NCBI RefSeq assembly: GCF_000718095.1
Contig: NZ_JOEI01000003.1
Location: 62,001-126,000 of the forward strand
DNA: 64,000 nt
Direction: 5' to 3'
Source: Streptomyces scopuliridis RB72
Lineage (GTDB): Bacteria; Actinomycetota; Actinomycetes; Streptomycetales; Streptomycetaceae
Position 1 is the stretch's first letter; each line of letters begins with the position of its first letter. Below, one piece after another: positions 34,441 through 42,608 of the stretch. Made by a program: the position numbers and the translations under genes. The notes below the pieces were generated by a model. That model was given only the letters and a program-made list of their open reading frames with translations, made no database searches and had not been told where the DNA came from.

Positions 34441-34900
34441 GCGGGCGGGTAATCCTGTTGGTGTCCAGCGACACCGAACCATTACGGGCCAGCGCCCGGC
34501 CGTCGATGCTCGCGTTCGTGGTCACCGTGATGGAGGTCAGGGCCATGATGGTGCCCACGAACGTGGTGCCGGTGCCCAGCGTGGCCGAGTTGCCGATCTG
34601 CCGGTACACATCGCACGGCGAAGCGCCGTTGATCAGGAGCACCCGGCTGGCGGACGCCGTGGTCAGACCCGAACCGACCTGGAACACCCGGACAGCGTTG
34701 GGGTCGCCCTGGGCGTCAAGGGTGAGGGTGCCGGTGAGCCCGAGCGTCGACGAGGCGGTGTAGACGCCCGGAACGAGGGTCAGACCACCAGCGTTTGCCG
34801 GAGGGAACCCGCTGATCGCCGTTCCCGGACTCACGCCGAGGTCTCCGGCCGAAAAAGTGCGCGACGATGCGGCGCATATGGTTGATCTATGTAAATTCAC
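34441..34900 (-). pseudogene. Decayed DUF3494 (ice-binding-like) gene
   Basis: The sequence carries DUF3494 hallmarks in order: GDLGVSPGTAISGFPP, GGLTLVPGVY, LTGTLTLDAQGDPNAV, LGTGTTFVGTIMALTSITV, IDGRALARNGSVSLDTN, TRP. About 40 residues normally between GFPP and GGLTL are absent, and the signal peptide is absent. The C-terminal end joins directly to the truncated DUF5819 gene. DUF3494 proteins are secreted or surface beta-solenoids, some ice-binding. Loss of the export signal makes this copy non-functional. Confidence 0.7.
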
Positions 34901-35390
34901 TATTCAGTCTCTATCCGAGGAAAGTGCCCTCGGGTGTGGCGTGAGCTGGATCGATCCATGGCTTGCGAGACTGGGTGATCGGGACTTCCTCGCCGCGTAA
35001 ATTCGGAAGAAGCGTTACTTCTTCTGTGGATCGGGATCGGGAAGATCATCCCGCGATAACGTGGATCTTTTCGCAGTGGGTTCATTCGTCAGGGCGCGCG
35101 AGAATAAGTGTAATTTTCTTTTCGTCGTTCAGTTGGGTGAATTTTATTCGGAAACGCGACGGACGTCTCGTCGTCAGCTACGCCAGCGAGCATCGCTGGG
35201 GTCCTTCGCAAGGCGATGCCCGAGGCAAGTAGGCATTTTCCTCAATTGGCGTGTCGGGTGACACCATCACGATCTCTCTTGTTAATCTGCGGGCCCCAGA
35301 GATTGTCCACAAAGGATCGAACGCGCCAGCCGACGGAAGAGATGTGCCTCAGTCGAATGCTGGCGTATCCCGGTCGAGAGGATACGAAGC
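34901..35390. other. AT-richer intergenic region, no gene seen
   Basis: 490 bases with lower GC than the surroundings and no acceptable coding frame. It separates the decayed DUF3494 gene from the flavin oxidase and presumably holds the promoter of the latter. GAGAGG lies 10 bases before ATG 35391. Confidence 0.55.
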
Positions 35391-36884
35391 ATGCAGGACT
35401 TTTCTCGTCGCGGAATGCTCAAGGCGACGGCAGCCGCCGGCGCTGGTGCGGTCGTTCTCCCGGGCATTGCGGCCGCAGAAGCCCCGGGCGCGAGCGCCGC
35501 GACCCGAGGGGCCGACGGTGCGACGTGCGAGCCGGCGCAACTCACCGGCCGCATCGTCCGTCCCAACGACCCCAACTACGCGAGTGCGAGCCTCGGCTGG
35601 GACGAGCTCTTCGTCCACTATCCGCTGGTCATCGTCTACGCACAGAACACCCAGGACGTGGTCAACGCCCTCACGTGGGCGCGGCAACACGACGTCGCGC
35701 TGCGGGTGCGGAGCGGCGGCCACAGCCTTGAGGGCTGGTCGAACGTGGACAACGGCATCGTGATCGACGTCAGCGAGCTGAAGTCGGCCCACATCGACAC
35801 CGCCGCTCGCACCGCGACGGTCGGCGCCGGGCTCAACCAGTTGGAAGCGGTGACCACGCTCGCGAAGAAGAACTTCGCGGTGACGACCGGAACGGAGGGC
35901 AGCGTAGGCCTGGCCGGTGCGACGCTCGGCGGCGGTTTCGGCTTCCTCACCCGTTACCTCGGAATGGCCTGCGACAGCCTGATCGGCGCCGAGATCGTCG
36001 TTGCGGAAGGCGCCGACTGCGCCAAGGTCATCAGGGCGGATCTGAAGAACCATTCGGACCTGCTCTGGGCGCTCCGCGGGGCGGGCAACGGCAACTTCGG
36101 GATCGCCACGTCACTTACCTATAAAGTGGCTCCGCTGAAGAGCGTCACCTATGTGCAAGCGACGTGGGACGGCCTCGGGGACCTGCACGGGGTCTTCGAT
36201 ACGTGGCAGCGTACGGCGCCGGTCGCCGACGACCGCCTCGGCACCCAGCTCGAAGTTCACAGAAACCAGATCCTGCTTTTCGCGGTCCTCGCGGAAGGAA
36301 CGCCTGCGGAGGCGAAGAAGCTGCTGGCCCCGATCCTGTCGGTCGGTCGTCCCAATGTCTCGGTGCAGGTCGGCAACTGGGGCGACGTATACGCGGGATT
36401 CCAGATTCCGACCGAGAACGAGCCCGCGAACTGGAAGTTCTTCTCGCAGTTCACCGACAAGCCGTTCCCGAGGAAGGCGATCAGCGTGATCGCCTCGTTC
36501 ATGCGGGACGCGCCGACGGACGACACCAACTTCTTCACCCAGGCCTTCGGCGGAGCGGTCAGGAAGAGCCCCCGCGGTGGCACGGCGTTCCCTCATCGTG
36601 ATGCGCTCTTCTACTCTGAGCCGGGTGTCGGCTGGGGGACCCGTGGAGAACCGGGCAGCGGCGACGAGCTGACCACGCAGGCCCAGACCTGGATCGCCGA
36701 GTTCAGCCAGGCACTGCGGCCCTACGTGAACGGCGCCTACGTCAACGTTCCGAACATCGGCATGCAGGACTGGGAAACCGCCTACTGGGAATCCAACTTC
36801 GACCGGCTGCGCAAGGTCAAGGCACAGTACGACCCCCGCAACGTCTTCCAGTACGAGCAGAGCATCCCGCCCGCGTCCTGCTGA
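35391..36884 (+). CDS. Tat-exported FAD-linked oxidase (BBE family)
   Basis: A 497-residue flavoenzyme. A Tat signal (SRRGMLKATAAAGAGAVVLP) is followed by the FAD-binding PCMH domain with the flavinylation histidine H111 (RSGGHSLEGWSN), a substrate domain, and the C-terminal BBE motif (YWESNFDRLRKVKAQYDPRN, VFQYEQSIPP). Bicovalent members have a Cys where this one reads EGSVGLAGATLGGGFG, so FAD is probably held through one covalent bond. It oxidises an unknown alcohol or amine outside the cytoplasm. Not in an operon. Confidence 0.88.
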   Translation: MQDFSRRGMLKATAAAGAGAVVLPGIAAAEAPGASAATRGADGATCEPAQLTGRIVRPNDPNYASASLGWDELFVHYPLVIVYAQNTQDVVNALTWARQHDVALRVRSGGHSLEGWSNVDNGIVIDVSELKSAHIDTAARTATVGAGLNQLEAVTTLAKKNFAVTTGTEGSVGLAGATLGGGFGFLTRYLGMACDSLIGAEIVVAEGADCAKVIRADLKNHSDLLWALRGAGNGNFGIATSLTYKVAPLKSVTYVQATWDGLGDLHGVFDTWQRTAPVADDRLGTQLEVHRNQILLFAVLAEGTPAEAKKLLAPILSVGRPNVSVQVGNWGDVYAGFQIPTENEPANWKFFSQFTDKPFPRKAISVIASFMRDAPTDDTNFFTQAFGGAVRKSPRGGTAFPHRDALFYSEPGVGWGTRGEPGSGDELTTQAQTWIAEFSQALRPYVNGAYVNVPNIGMQDWETAYWESNFDRLRKVKAQYDPRNVFQYEQSIPPASC

Positions 36885-36995
36885 CCGACAGAGTCGCCCT
36901 TGGGCCCCGATGCCGGCCAGGGCACGGGGGTGTCCGGTGGATCTTGGCACGGCGGCCCTGATCTGCCTGACACTCCCTGGCTAGGATCCCCGCTC

Positions 36996-37547
36996 GTGGA
37001 CACCAGGGGCGGGGATTCCTCACATCAGGACACGGACCGCGGTACGGCCGTGGAGTTCGTCTACCGGCCGACGGCCGCGGACTTCGAGGAAGCGCTCCGT
37101 GCGCGAGCCCGCCGGTCACCGGCGGGCCGGGCCCAGGCGCTCATGGCGCCGCTGATGGCGGCGATCGCCGTGTTCGTCTTCTCGGCCCTCCGCGATGCCA
37201 CGCTGACCGTCTGGATCATCTCGCTGGTGCTCTCCGTGGCAATCGCGTCCTGGGGCACCGTACGAGGGCTGCGCGTCATGGCCCGCCGGATGTTCAGTGT
37301 CGTGGAGCCGTACGGGCAGTGCCACATGGCGGCCGACGAACGCGGTGCGGTCAGCACCGGCGAGCGGGTGTCCTTCACCATGGAATGGACGGTGTTCCGG
37401 GAGTATCTGGAGACGCCGGTGCTCTTCGTGCTGCTGGGCGGCGAACGCGCGGCCGGAGTCGGGGTACTGCCCAAGCGGGGCGCCCAGGACCCCGCGGACG
37501 TGGACCGGCTCCGGGTGATCCTGGACCGGAACCTGAAACGGCTTTAG
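36996..37547 (+). CDS. YcxB-like membrane protein
   Basis: A 183-residue protein. FVYRPTAADFEEALRARARR leads to two membrane segments (ALMAPLMAAIAVFVFSAL, LTVWIISLVLSVAIASW) and a soluble C-terminal part (MFSVVEPYGQCHMAADERGA, FTMEWTVFREYLETPVLFVL) that matches the YcxB-like pattern. GTG 36996 was chosen because AGGA lies 9 bases upstream; GTG 37050 is a shorter option. Function unknown. Confidence 0.65.
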   Translation: MDTRGGDSSHQDTDRGTAVEFVYRPTAADFEEALRARARRSPAGRAQALMAPLMAAIAVFVFSALRDATLTVWIISLVLSVAIASWGTVRGLRVMARRMFSVVEPYGQCHMAADERGAVSTGERVSFTMEWTVFREYLETPVLFVLLGGERAAGVGVLPKRGAQDPADVDRLRVILDRNLKRL

Positions 37548-37906
37548 ACGGCTACGGGGACTCCTGCCGCACGGGCGGGGCGGCCTCGGATCGGGTACTC
37601 GTTCGTCAGCCCGCGGTCCTGTCCGGGGACTTGGCCGGGACACAGGCGAATCGGTCGGTGTCCACGGAGGATTCCTTCGTGGGACCGCAGAGTTCGAACG
37701 ACCCGGTGCGTCGAGCCGATCACGTGGCATTCGACGCCGTGGGCCGCGAGGAGCTCCGGATAGCCGTCCACGCGCTTGATCAGTTCCGCGGCCGGGGCCG
37801 AGGTCTTGAACCAGGCGACCGCGTTCGGGTGCGGGTCGGGGTCGTAGACGTGCGGGTCGACGGTCCAGCCGACAGCTCCCCGCGCCTCGTCCCGACCATG
37901 TCGCCC
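37544..37906 (-). pseudogene. Possible gene fragment converging on YcxB-like gene
   Basis: The minus strand reads AVGWTVDPHVYDPDPHPNAV, AWFKTSAPAAELIKRVDGYP and ELLAAHGVECHVIGSTHRVV, a protein-like pattern, then a basic tail to a stop that overlaps the YcxB-like stop. No start codon with a ribosome site is visible, and the upstream part (about 37907 on) has poor composition. I treat it as a fragment of unknown origin. Confidence 0.3.
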
Positions 37907-37962
37907 GTGGCTGTCATCCTGCCAGTGGTGGCGGTGGCGTGGGTGATTCCTGAGGGAGCGGT

Positions 37963-38850
37963 ATGGGGTGGACGTGCCGGGGGCTTCGCTGGAGCGAGGG
38001 GGCGCCCGTGCTCGGGTGGCGGCGGGACGCGGGCGGCGCGCGGCGGGAGAGCGTGCTGGAGTACGGGCGTGACCTGGGGTTTCGTGCCGTTGGGGCGCGG
38101 ATGTGCGTCGGGGCGCGGGGGAATGGGTGTCCGCTCGGGGCGGTGATCGGCGGGCGCGGTACCGGTGGGCAGTGCGGCGAGTGCGCGCGGCTGGACCGGG
38201 CGCATTCCGTGGCCGCCGACACCATCGCCGATGATCCGCGGACGTACCGCGTCTATCTCGCCTGGTTCGGGCCCGGGATGGTGAAGGTCGGGATCACCGC
38301 CGAGGAGCGTGGGCCCGCGCGCCTTCTGGAGCAGGGGGCGGTCGCGTTCAGCTGGCTCGGGCGCGGGCCGCTGATGGCCGCGCGGCGGACCGAGGAGCTG
38401 CTGCGCAGGGCGCTGGGCGTGCCGGACCGTATCCCGTACGCGCGGAAGCGGGCCGTACGGGCCGCGCTGCCGGTGCCGGCGGAGCGGGTGGCCGAGATCG
38501 AGCGGCTGTACGTACGGGCGGTGGCGCTGGAAGGATGGCCGGGGTCGCTGGAGCGACTGGAGTTCGCGGCGGCCGACCATGCCGGGGCCTTCGGTCTGGA
38601 CGGACTGGAGCCGGCCACCGGCGTGGTGGTGGAGCTGGTGGACGGCGGGTGCGTCGCGGGGCGGCTGGTGGCGGCCGCCGGGCCCGATCTCCATCTCGCC
38701 ACCGCGGACGGCGGGATGCTGGTCCTGGACACCCGGCTGATGAGCGGGTGGGAGTTGACCGCGATGGCGGGCGGCGGCGGGGGTGAAGGCGCGGTCACCG
38801 TACCGGTCAGGGACGTGCACAGCGACGGGGTGCAGGACGGGCTCTTCTGA
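37963..38850 (+). CDS. DUF2797 protein
   Basis: A 295-residue protein. VYLAWFGPGMVKVGITAEER, LLEQGAVAFSWLGRGPLMAA is the DUF2797 core. Upstream, CVGARGNGCPL and GGQCGECARLDRAHSVAADT give Cys pairs that could bind zinc. The C-terminal third (ATGVVVELVDGGCVAGRLVA) is beta-rich. The start at 37963 is the first ATG, with GGAGCGGT upstream. It is followed after 17 bases by the amidohydrolase gene and probably co-transcribed. Function unknown. Confidence 0.75.
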   Translation: MGWTCRGLRWSEGAPVLGWRRDAGGARRESVLEYGRDLGFRAVGARMCVGARGNGCPLGAVIGGRGTGGQCGECARLDRAHSVAADTIADDPRTYRVYLAWFGPGMVKVGITAEERGPARLLEQGAVAFSWLGRGPLMAARRTEELLRRALGVPDRIPYARKRAVRAALPVPAERVAEIERLYVRAVALEGWPGSLERLEFAAADHAGAFGLDGLEPATGVVVELVDGGCVAGRLVAAAGPDLHLATADGGMLVLDTRLMSGWELTAMAGGGGGEGAVTVPVRDVHSDGVQDGLF

Positions 38851-38867
38851 AGGGACGGTGGGCCGGT

Positions 38868-39857
38868 ATGAGCGGTCACGCGGGTGAAGTAGAGGCCGTA
38901 CGGCGGTTCCGGGAGCGGACAGGGCTCCCGGGCCTCATCGACGTACATACGCACTTCATGCCGGAGCGGGTCCTCAGGAAGGTCTGGGCGTACTTCGACG
39001 CCGCCGGGCCGCTCATAGGGCGGGAGTGGCCCATCTCCTACCGGCAGGAGGAGGACGAACGCGTCGCTCTGCTGCGCGCGTTCGGCGTGCGGGCGTACAC
39101 CTCGATGCTCTACCCGCACAAGCCGGGGATGGCGCAGTGGCTGAACGGCTGGGCCGCCGGGTTCGCGGCGCGTACGCCGGACTGTCTGCGGACGGCCACG
39201 CTCTTCCCGGAGGACGGCGTCGAGGCGTACGTACGTGAGGCCGTCGAGGGCGGCGCGGGAGCCGGCGGCGCGGGAGAGGGCAGTGCTGGAGCCGACGGCG
39301 CGGGAGCCGGCGGCGCCCGGATCTTCAAGTCGCATCTCCAGGTGGGCGCGTACGACCCGAACGACGAGCGGCTCGACCGGGTCTGGGGGCTGCTCGCCGA
39401 GGCCGCCGTCCCGGTGGTGATGCACTGCGGCTCCGGCCCCGCGCCCGGCAAGTACACCGGGCCCGAGCCGGTGGGACGGCTGCTGGCGCGCCACCCCCGG
39501 CTGCGGCTGATCGTCGCGCACCTCGGGATGCCGGAGTACGTGGACTTCCTGGACCTCGCCGAGCGGTACGCGGAGGTCAGGCTCGACACGACCATGGCGT
39601 TCACGGACTTCAGCGAGAGCCTCGCGCCGTTCCCCGCGGAGGCGAGGGCGCGGCTGGCGGATCTGGGGGACCGCATCCTGCTGGGGACGGACTTCCCGAA
39701 CATCCCCTATCCGTACGTCCATCAGCTGGAGGTCCTGGAGCGGCTGGGGCTGGGGGACGCGTGGCTGCGGGCGGTCTGTTACGAGAACGGGGCCCGGCTC
39801 TTCGGGATCGCCGACGCCCAGGGGGAAGGCCCGGGGGATCTGGACCGCGGCGTGTAG
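38868..39857 (+). CDS. Amidohydrolase-family metal enzyme
   Basis: A 329-residue TIM-barrel protein of the amidohydrolase-2 type. The first metal motif is LIDVHTHFMP; VVMHCGSG and LIVAHLGMPEYVDF carry the other His, and LLGTDFPNIPY carries the conserved Asp. A Gly/Ala-rich insert (residues about 125-145, GAGAGGAGEGSAGADGAGAG) interrupts the barrel in a loop. The family includes decarboxylases and hydrolases; substrate unknown. It follows the DUF2797 gene by 17 bases. Confidence 0.85.
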   Translation: MSGHAGEVEAVRRFRERTGLPGLIDVHTHFMPERVLRKVWAYFDAAGPLIGREWPISYRQEEDERVALLRAFGVRAYTSMLYPHKPGMAQWLNGWAAGFAARTPDCLRTATLFPEDGVEAYVREAVEGGAGAGGAGEGSAGADGAGAGGARIFKSHLQVGAYDPNDERLDRVWGLLAEAAVPVVMHCGSGPAPGKYTGPEPVGRLLARHPRLRLIVAHLGMPEYVDFLDLAERYAEVRLDTTMAFTDFSESLAPFPAEARARLADLGDRILLGTDFPNIPYPYVHQLEVLERLGLGDAWLRAVCYENGARLFGIADAQGEGPGDLDRGV

Positions 39858-39947
39858 GCCCCGGGTGTATTGACCCGCAGCCGTTTCTCAGGGATTTCAC
39901 AGGAAGCGAAAAGGTCAATCTCAGAGGCCGTCCCCAGGGTGAACAGC

Positions 39948-40703
39948 ATGACCATCACCTCGCCCCGGGGGCGCACCGAAATGCTCAGGCCGGACGGGAG
40001 CCCCGTCCGCGTGCTTGTCGTCGACGACGAGACCTCGCTCACCGAGCTGCTGTCCATGGCCCTGCGGTACGAGGGCTGGGAGGTGCGCAGCGCCGGTGAC
40101 GGCGCCGGCGCCATGCGGTCGGCGCGGGACTTCCGGCCCGACGCGGTCGTACTGGACGTGATGCTGCCCGACATGGACGGGCTGGCGGTCCTGGGCCGGC
40201 TGCGTCGCGAGCTGCCGCAGGTGCCCGTGCTGTTCCTCACCGCGAAGGACTCCGTGGAGGACCGGATCGCCGGGCTGACCGCGGGCGGCGACGACTATGT
40301 CACCAAGCCGTTCAGCCTGGAGGAGGTCGTGGCGCGGCTGCGTGGGCTGATCCGGCGGTCGGGCGCGGCGGCCGTGCGCAGTGAGTCGCTGCTCGTCGTC
40401 GGGGATCTGACGCTCGACGAGGACAGCCATGACGTCACCCGCGACGGGCAGTCCATCCATCTGACCGCGACCGAGTTCGAGCTGCTGCGCTATCTGATGC
40501 GTAATCCGCGCCGGGTGCTGAGCAAGGCGCAGATCCTGGACCGGGTGTGGTCGTACGACTTCGGCGGCCAGGCCAATGTCGTCGAGCTGTATATCTCCTA
40601 TCTGCGGCGGAAGATCGACGCGGGGCGCCCGCCGATGATCCACACCCGGCGCGGGGCCGGCTATCTGATCAAGCCTGGTGAGCCGGGCGACGCCCCGCGA
40701 TGA
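39948..40703 (+). CDS. OmpR-family response regulator
   Basis: A 251-residue regulator. The receiver (RVLVVDDETSLTELLSMALR, VVLDVMLPDMDGLAVLG with the phospho-acceptor Asp, FLTAKD and YVTKPF) is followed by a winged-helix DNA-binding domain (LTATEFELLRYLMRNPRRVL, YISYLRRKIDAG, HTRRGAGYLI). ATG 39948 follows AGGGTGAACAGC. It overlaps the kinase start by ATGA, so the pair is made together. Targets may include the glycosyltransferase genes just downstream. Confidence 0.92.
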   Translation: MTITSPRGRTEMLRPDGSPVRVLVVDDETSLTELLSMALRYEGWEVRSAGDGAGAMRSARDFRPDAVVLDVMLPDMDGLAVLGRLRRELPQVPVLFLTAKDSVEDRIAGLTAGGDDYVTKPFSLEEVVARLRGLIRRSGAAAVRSESLLVVGDLTLDEDSHDVTRDGQSIHLTATEFELLRYLMRNPRRVLSKAQILDRVWSYDFGGQANVVELYISYLRRKIDAGRPPMIHTRRGAGYLIKPGEPGDAPR

Positions 40704-42583
40704 AAGGACGCAGGCGAGGGGTGACGAAGCGGCGCTGGTCCTTGCGGACCCGGCTCGTCGTGTCGGCCGTGACGCTGATCGCGATCGTCGGGACGGTGAT
40801 CGGGGCGGTCACGACGATCGCGTACCGCTCGTATCTGTACGACCAGTTGGACACGCAGGTGCAGGCCATCGCCAAGCGGGCCGCGGGACCGCCGCCGGGA
40901 AAGGCGGTCGACAACGGCGAGAACGGCGTGGGGGACGGGTCGGGAAGCGGCGCGGGAAGCGGCGCGGGAAGCGGCGCGGGAAGCGGTACGGGGAAAGGTA
41001 CGGGCGACGGCGACCGGCCGCCCGGCAACCTCCCCGAGGTCAAGGACCCACTGAAGATCGTCACGGGCGGCGGCGCGCCTGTGGGTACGGTCGGTGTCGA
41101 GCTGACGGCCGGCGGCTCGGTCGGCCGGGGGCTGATGAGCTCCCTGCAGAAGAACGAGAACACCTGGCCGCCGATCGCGGAAACGCCGCTCAGCGAAGCG
41201 CAGAAGGCGGCCATAGCGGCCGTCCCGCGGGACAGCGCGGCACACACCGTCACGCTGCCCGAGGGCGTCGACTACCGGGTCCAGTACGTCGTCGGCGTCA
41301 ACGGCGCCTATCTCGTGGGGATACCGGCCGCTCAAGTGCAGGAGAGTCTCAACACCCTTGTGCTCGTGGAGGTCTGTGTCACCGTCGCCGGGCTGATCGC
41401 CGCCGGTATCGCGGGCAGTGCGCTCGTCGGCGTCGCGCTGCGACCTCTCAGGCGCGTGGCCACCACCGCCACCCGGGTCTCCGAACTGCCGCTGCACAGC
41501 GGTGAGGTGGCCCCGCTCGTACGGGTCCCCGCCGCCGAGGCCGATCCACGCACCGAGGTCGGACAGGTCGGTGCGGCGCTCAACCGGATGCTGGGGCATG
41601 TCGGGTCCGCGCTCGCGGCCCGGCAGGAGAGCGAGACGCGGGTACGGCAGTTCGTCGCCGACGCCGGCCATGAGCTCCGTACGCCGCTCGCCTCGATCCG
41701 GGGATACGCCGAACTGACCCGGCGCGGGCGCGAGGAGACCGGCCCCGACACCCGGCGCGCGCTCGGACGTATCGAGGCCGAGGCGGAACGGATGACCGGC
41801 CTGGTCGAGGATCTGCTGCTGCTGGCGCGGCTCGACGCCGGACGCCCGCTCTCGTACGAGAGCACTGATCTCTCTCCTCTGGTCGTGGATGCGGTGAGCG
41901 ATGCCCATGCCGCCGGACAGGACCACCACTGGCGCCTTGAACTGCCCGAGCCGGACGAGCCCTCCGCCACGGTGTACGGCGACGCCTCCCGCCTCCATCA
42001 AGTGCTCGTCAACCTCCTCGCCAACGCCCGTACGCACACCCCGCCCGGCACCACCGTCACCGCACGCGTCCGCAGAAGCGATGGCGGGTACTGGGGCGGT
42101 GGACCGTGGGATGTGTGGTCGTCGGGCGTCTGGTCCTCGGTCGAGGGAGTCCCGGTCGAGGGAGTCCCGGTCGAGGGAGTCCCGGTCGAGGGATTCCCGG
42201 ACGGTGGTGGATTGTCGGACGGTGGTGCGTTCTCGGGCGGCGGATCCTCCGTCGTCCTCGAAGTGCAGGACGACGGCCCCGGCATCCCGCCCGAGCTGCT
42301 GCCGCATGTCTTCGAACGCTTCGCACGCGGTGACGCGTCACGCTCCCGCGCGGCCGGCTCCACCGGCCTCGGCCTGGCGATCGTCCAAGCGGTCGTCACC
42401 GCGCACGGCGGGACCGTCACCGTCCAGAGCGTTCCCGGCCGGACCGTGTTCTCCGTACGTCTCCCCGGCCCGCCCGCCCAGGGGCAGACTCACCGCTCAC
42501 ACGGGCAACATCAGCCCCAGCCGCGCCCGTGGGGACCCGGCCGTGACTCACAGACAGGGCACAGCCTCACCACACTGCCGTGA
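40700..42583 (+). CDS. Sensor histidine kinase with repeat insertions
   Basis: A 627-residue membrane kinase. TM1 (LVVSAVTLIAIVGTVIGAVT), an extracytoplasmic domain with a Gly/Ser-rich repeat (GSGAGSGAGSGAGSGTG), TM2 (VLVEVCVTVAGLIAAGIAGS), HAMP, HisKA with H324 (FVADAGHELRTPLASIRGYA), then HATPase (N-box LHQVLVNLLANARTH, G-boxes DDGPGIP and GSTGLGLAIV). Between the N-box and first G-box is a 45-residue insert made largely of VEGVP repeats. The catalytic motifs are otherwise complete. Confidence 0.9.
   Translation: MKGRRRGVTKRRWSLRTRLVVSAVTLIAIVGTVIGAVTTIAYRSYLYDQLDTQVQAIAKRAAGPPPGKAVDNGENGVGDGSGSGAGSGAGSGAGSGTGKGTGDGDRPPGNLPEVKDPLKIVTGGGAPVGTVGVELTAGGSVGRGLMSSLQKNENTWPPIAETPLSEAQKAAIAAVPRDSAAHTVTLPEGVDYRVQYVVGVNGAYLVGIPAAQVQESLNTLVLVEVCVTVAGLIAAGIAGSALVGVALRPLRRVATTATRVSELPLHSGEVAPLVRVPAAEADPRTEVGQVGAALNRMLGHVGSALAARQESETRVRQFVADAGHELRTPLASIRGYAELTRRGREETGPDTRRALGRIEAEAERMTGLVEDLLLLARLDAGRPLSYESTDLSPLVVDAVSDAHAAGQDHHWRLELPEPDEPSATVYGDASRLHQVLVNLLANARTHTPPGTTVTARVRRSDGGYWGGGPWDVWSSGVWSSVEGVPVEGVPVEGVPVEGFPDGGGLSDGGAFSGGGSSVVLEVQDDGPGIPPELLPHVFERFARGDASRSRAAGSTGLGLAIVQAVVTAHGGTVTVQSVPGRTVFSVRLPGPPAQGQTHRSHGQHQPQPRPWGPGRDSQTGHSLTTLP
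42139..42198 (+). repeat. 15-bp in-frame tandem repeat in the kinase gene
   Basis: Four consecutive copies of GGTCGAGGGAGTCCC (the last with one change) add five residues each to the ATP-lid region of the histidine kinase. Copy number could vary without breaking the frame. Confidence 0.85.
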
Positions 42584-42608
42584 CAGCGCGCCTCGCGAAT
42601 GTCGACCC

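Noticed and set aside
34963..35232. A small gene in the AT-rich spacer
   Set aside because: No ribosome site, no codon bias and no recognisable pattern; codon use is unlike the neighbours.
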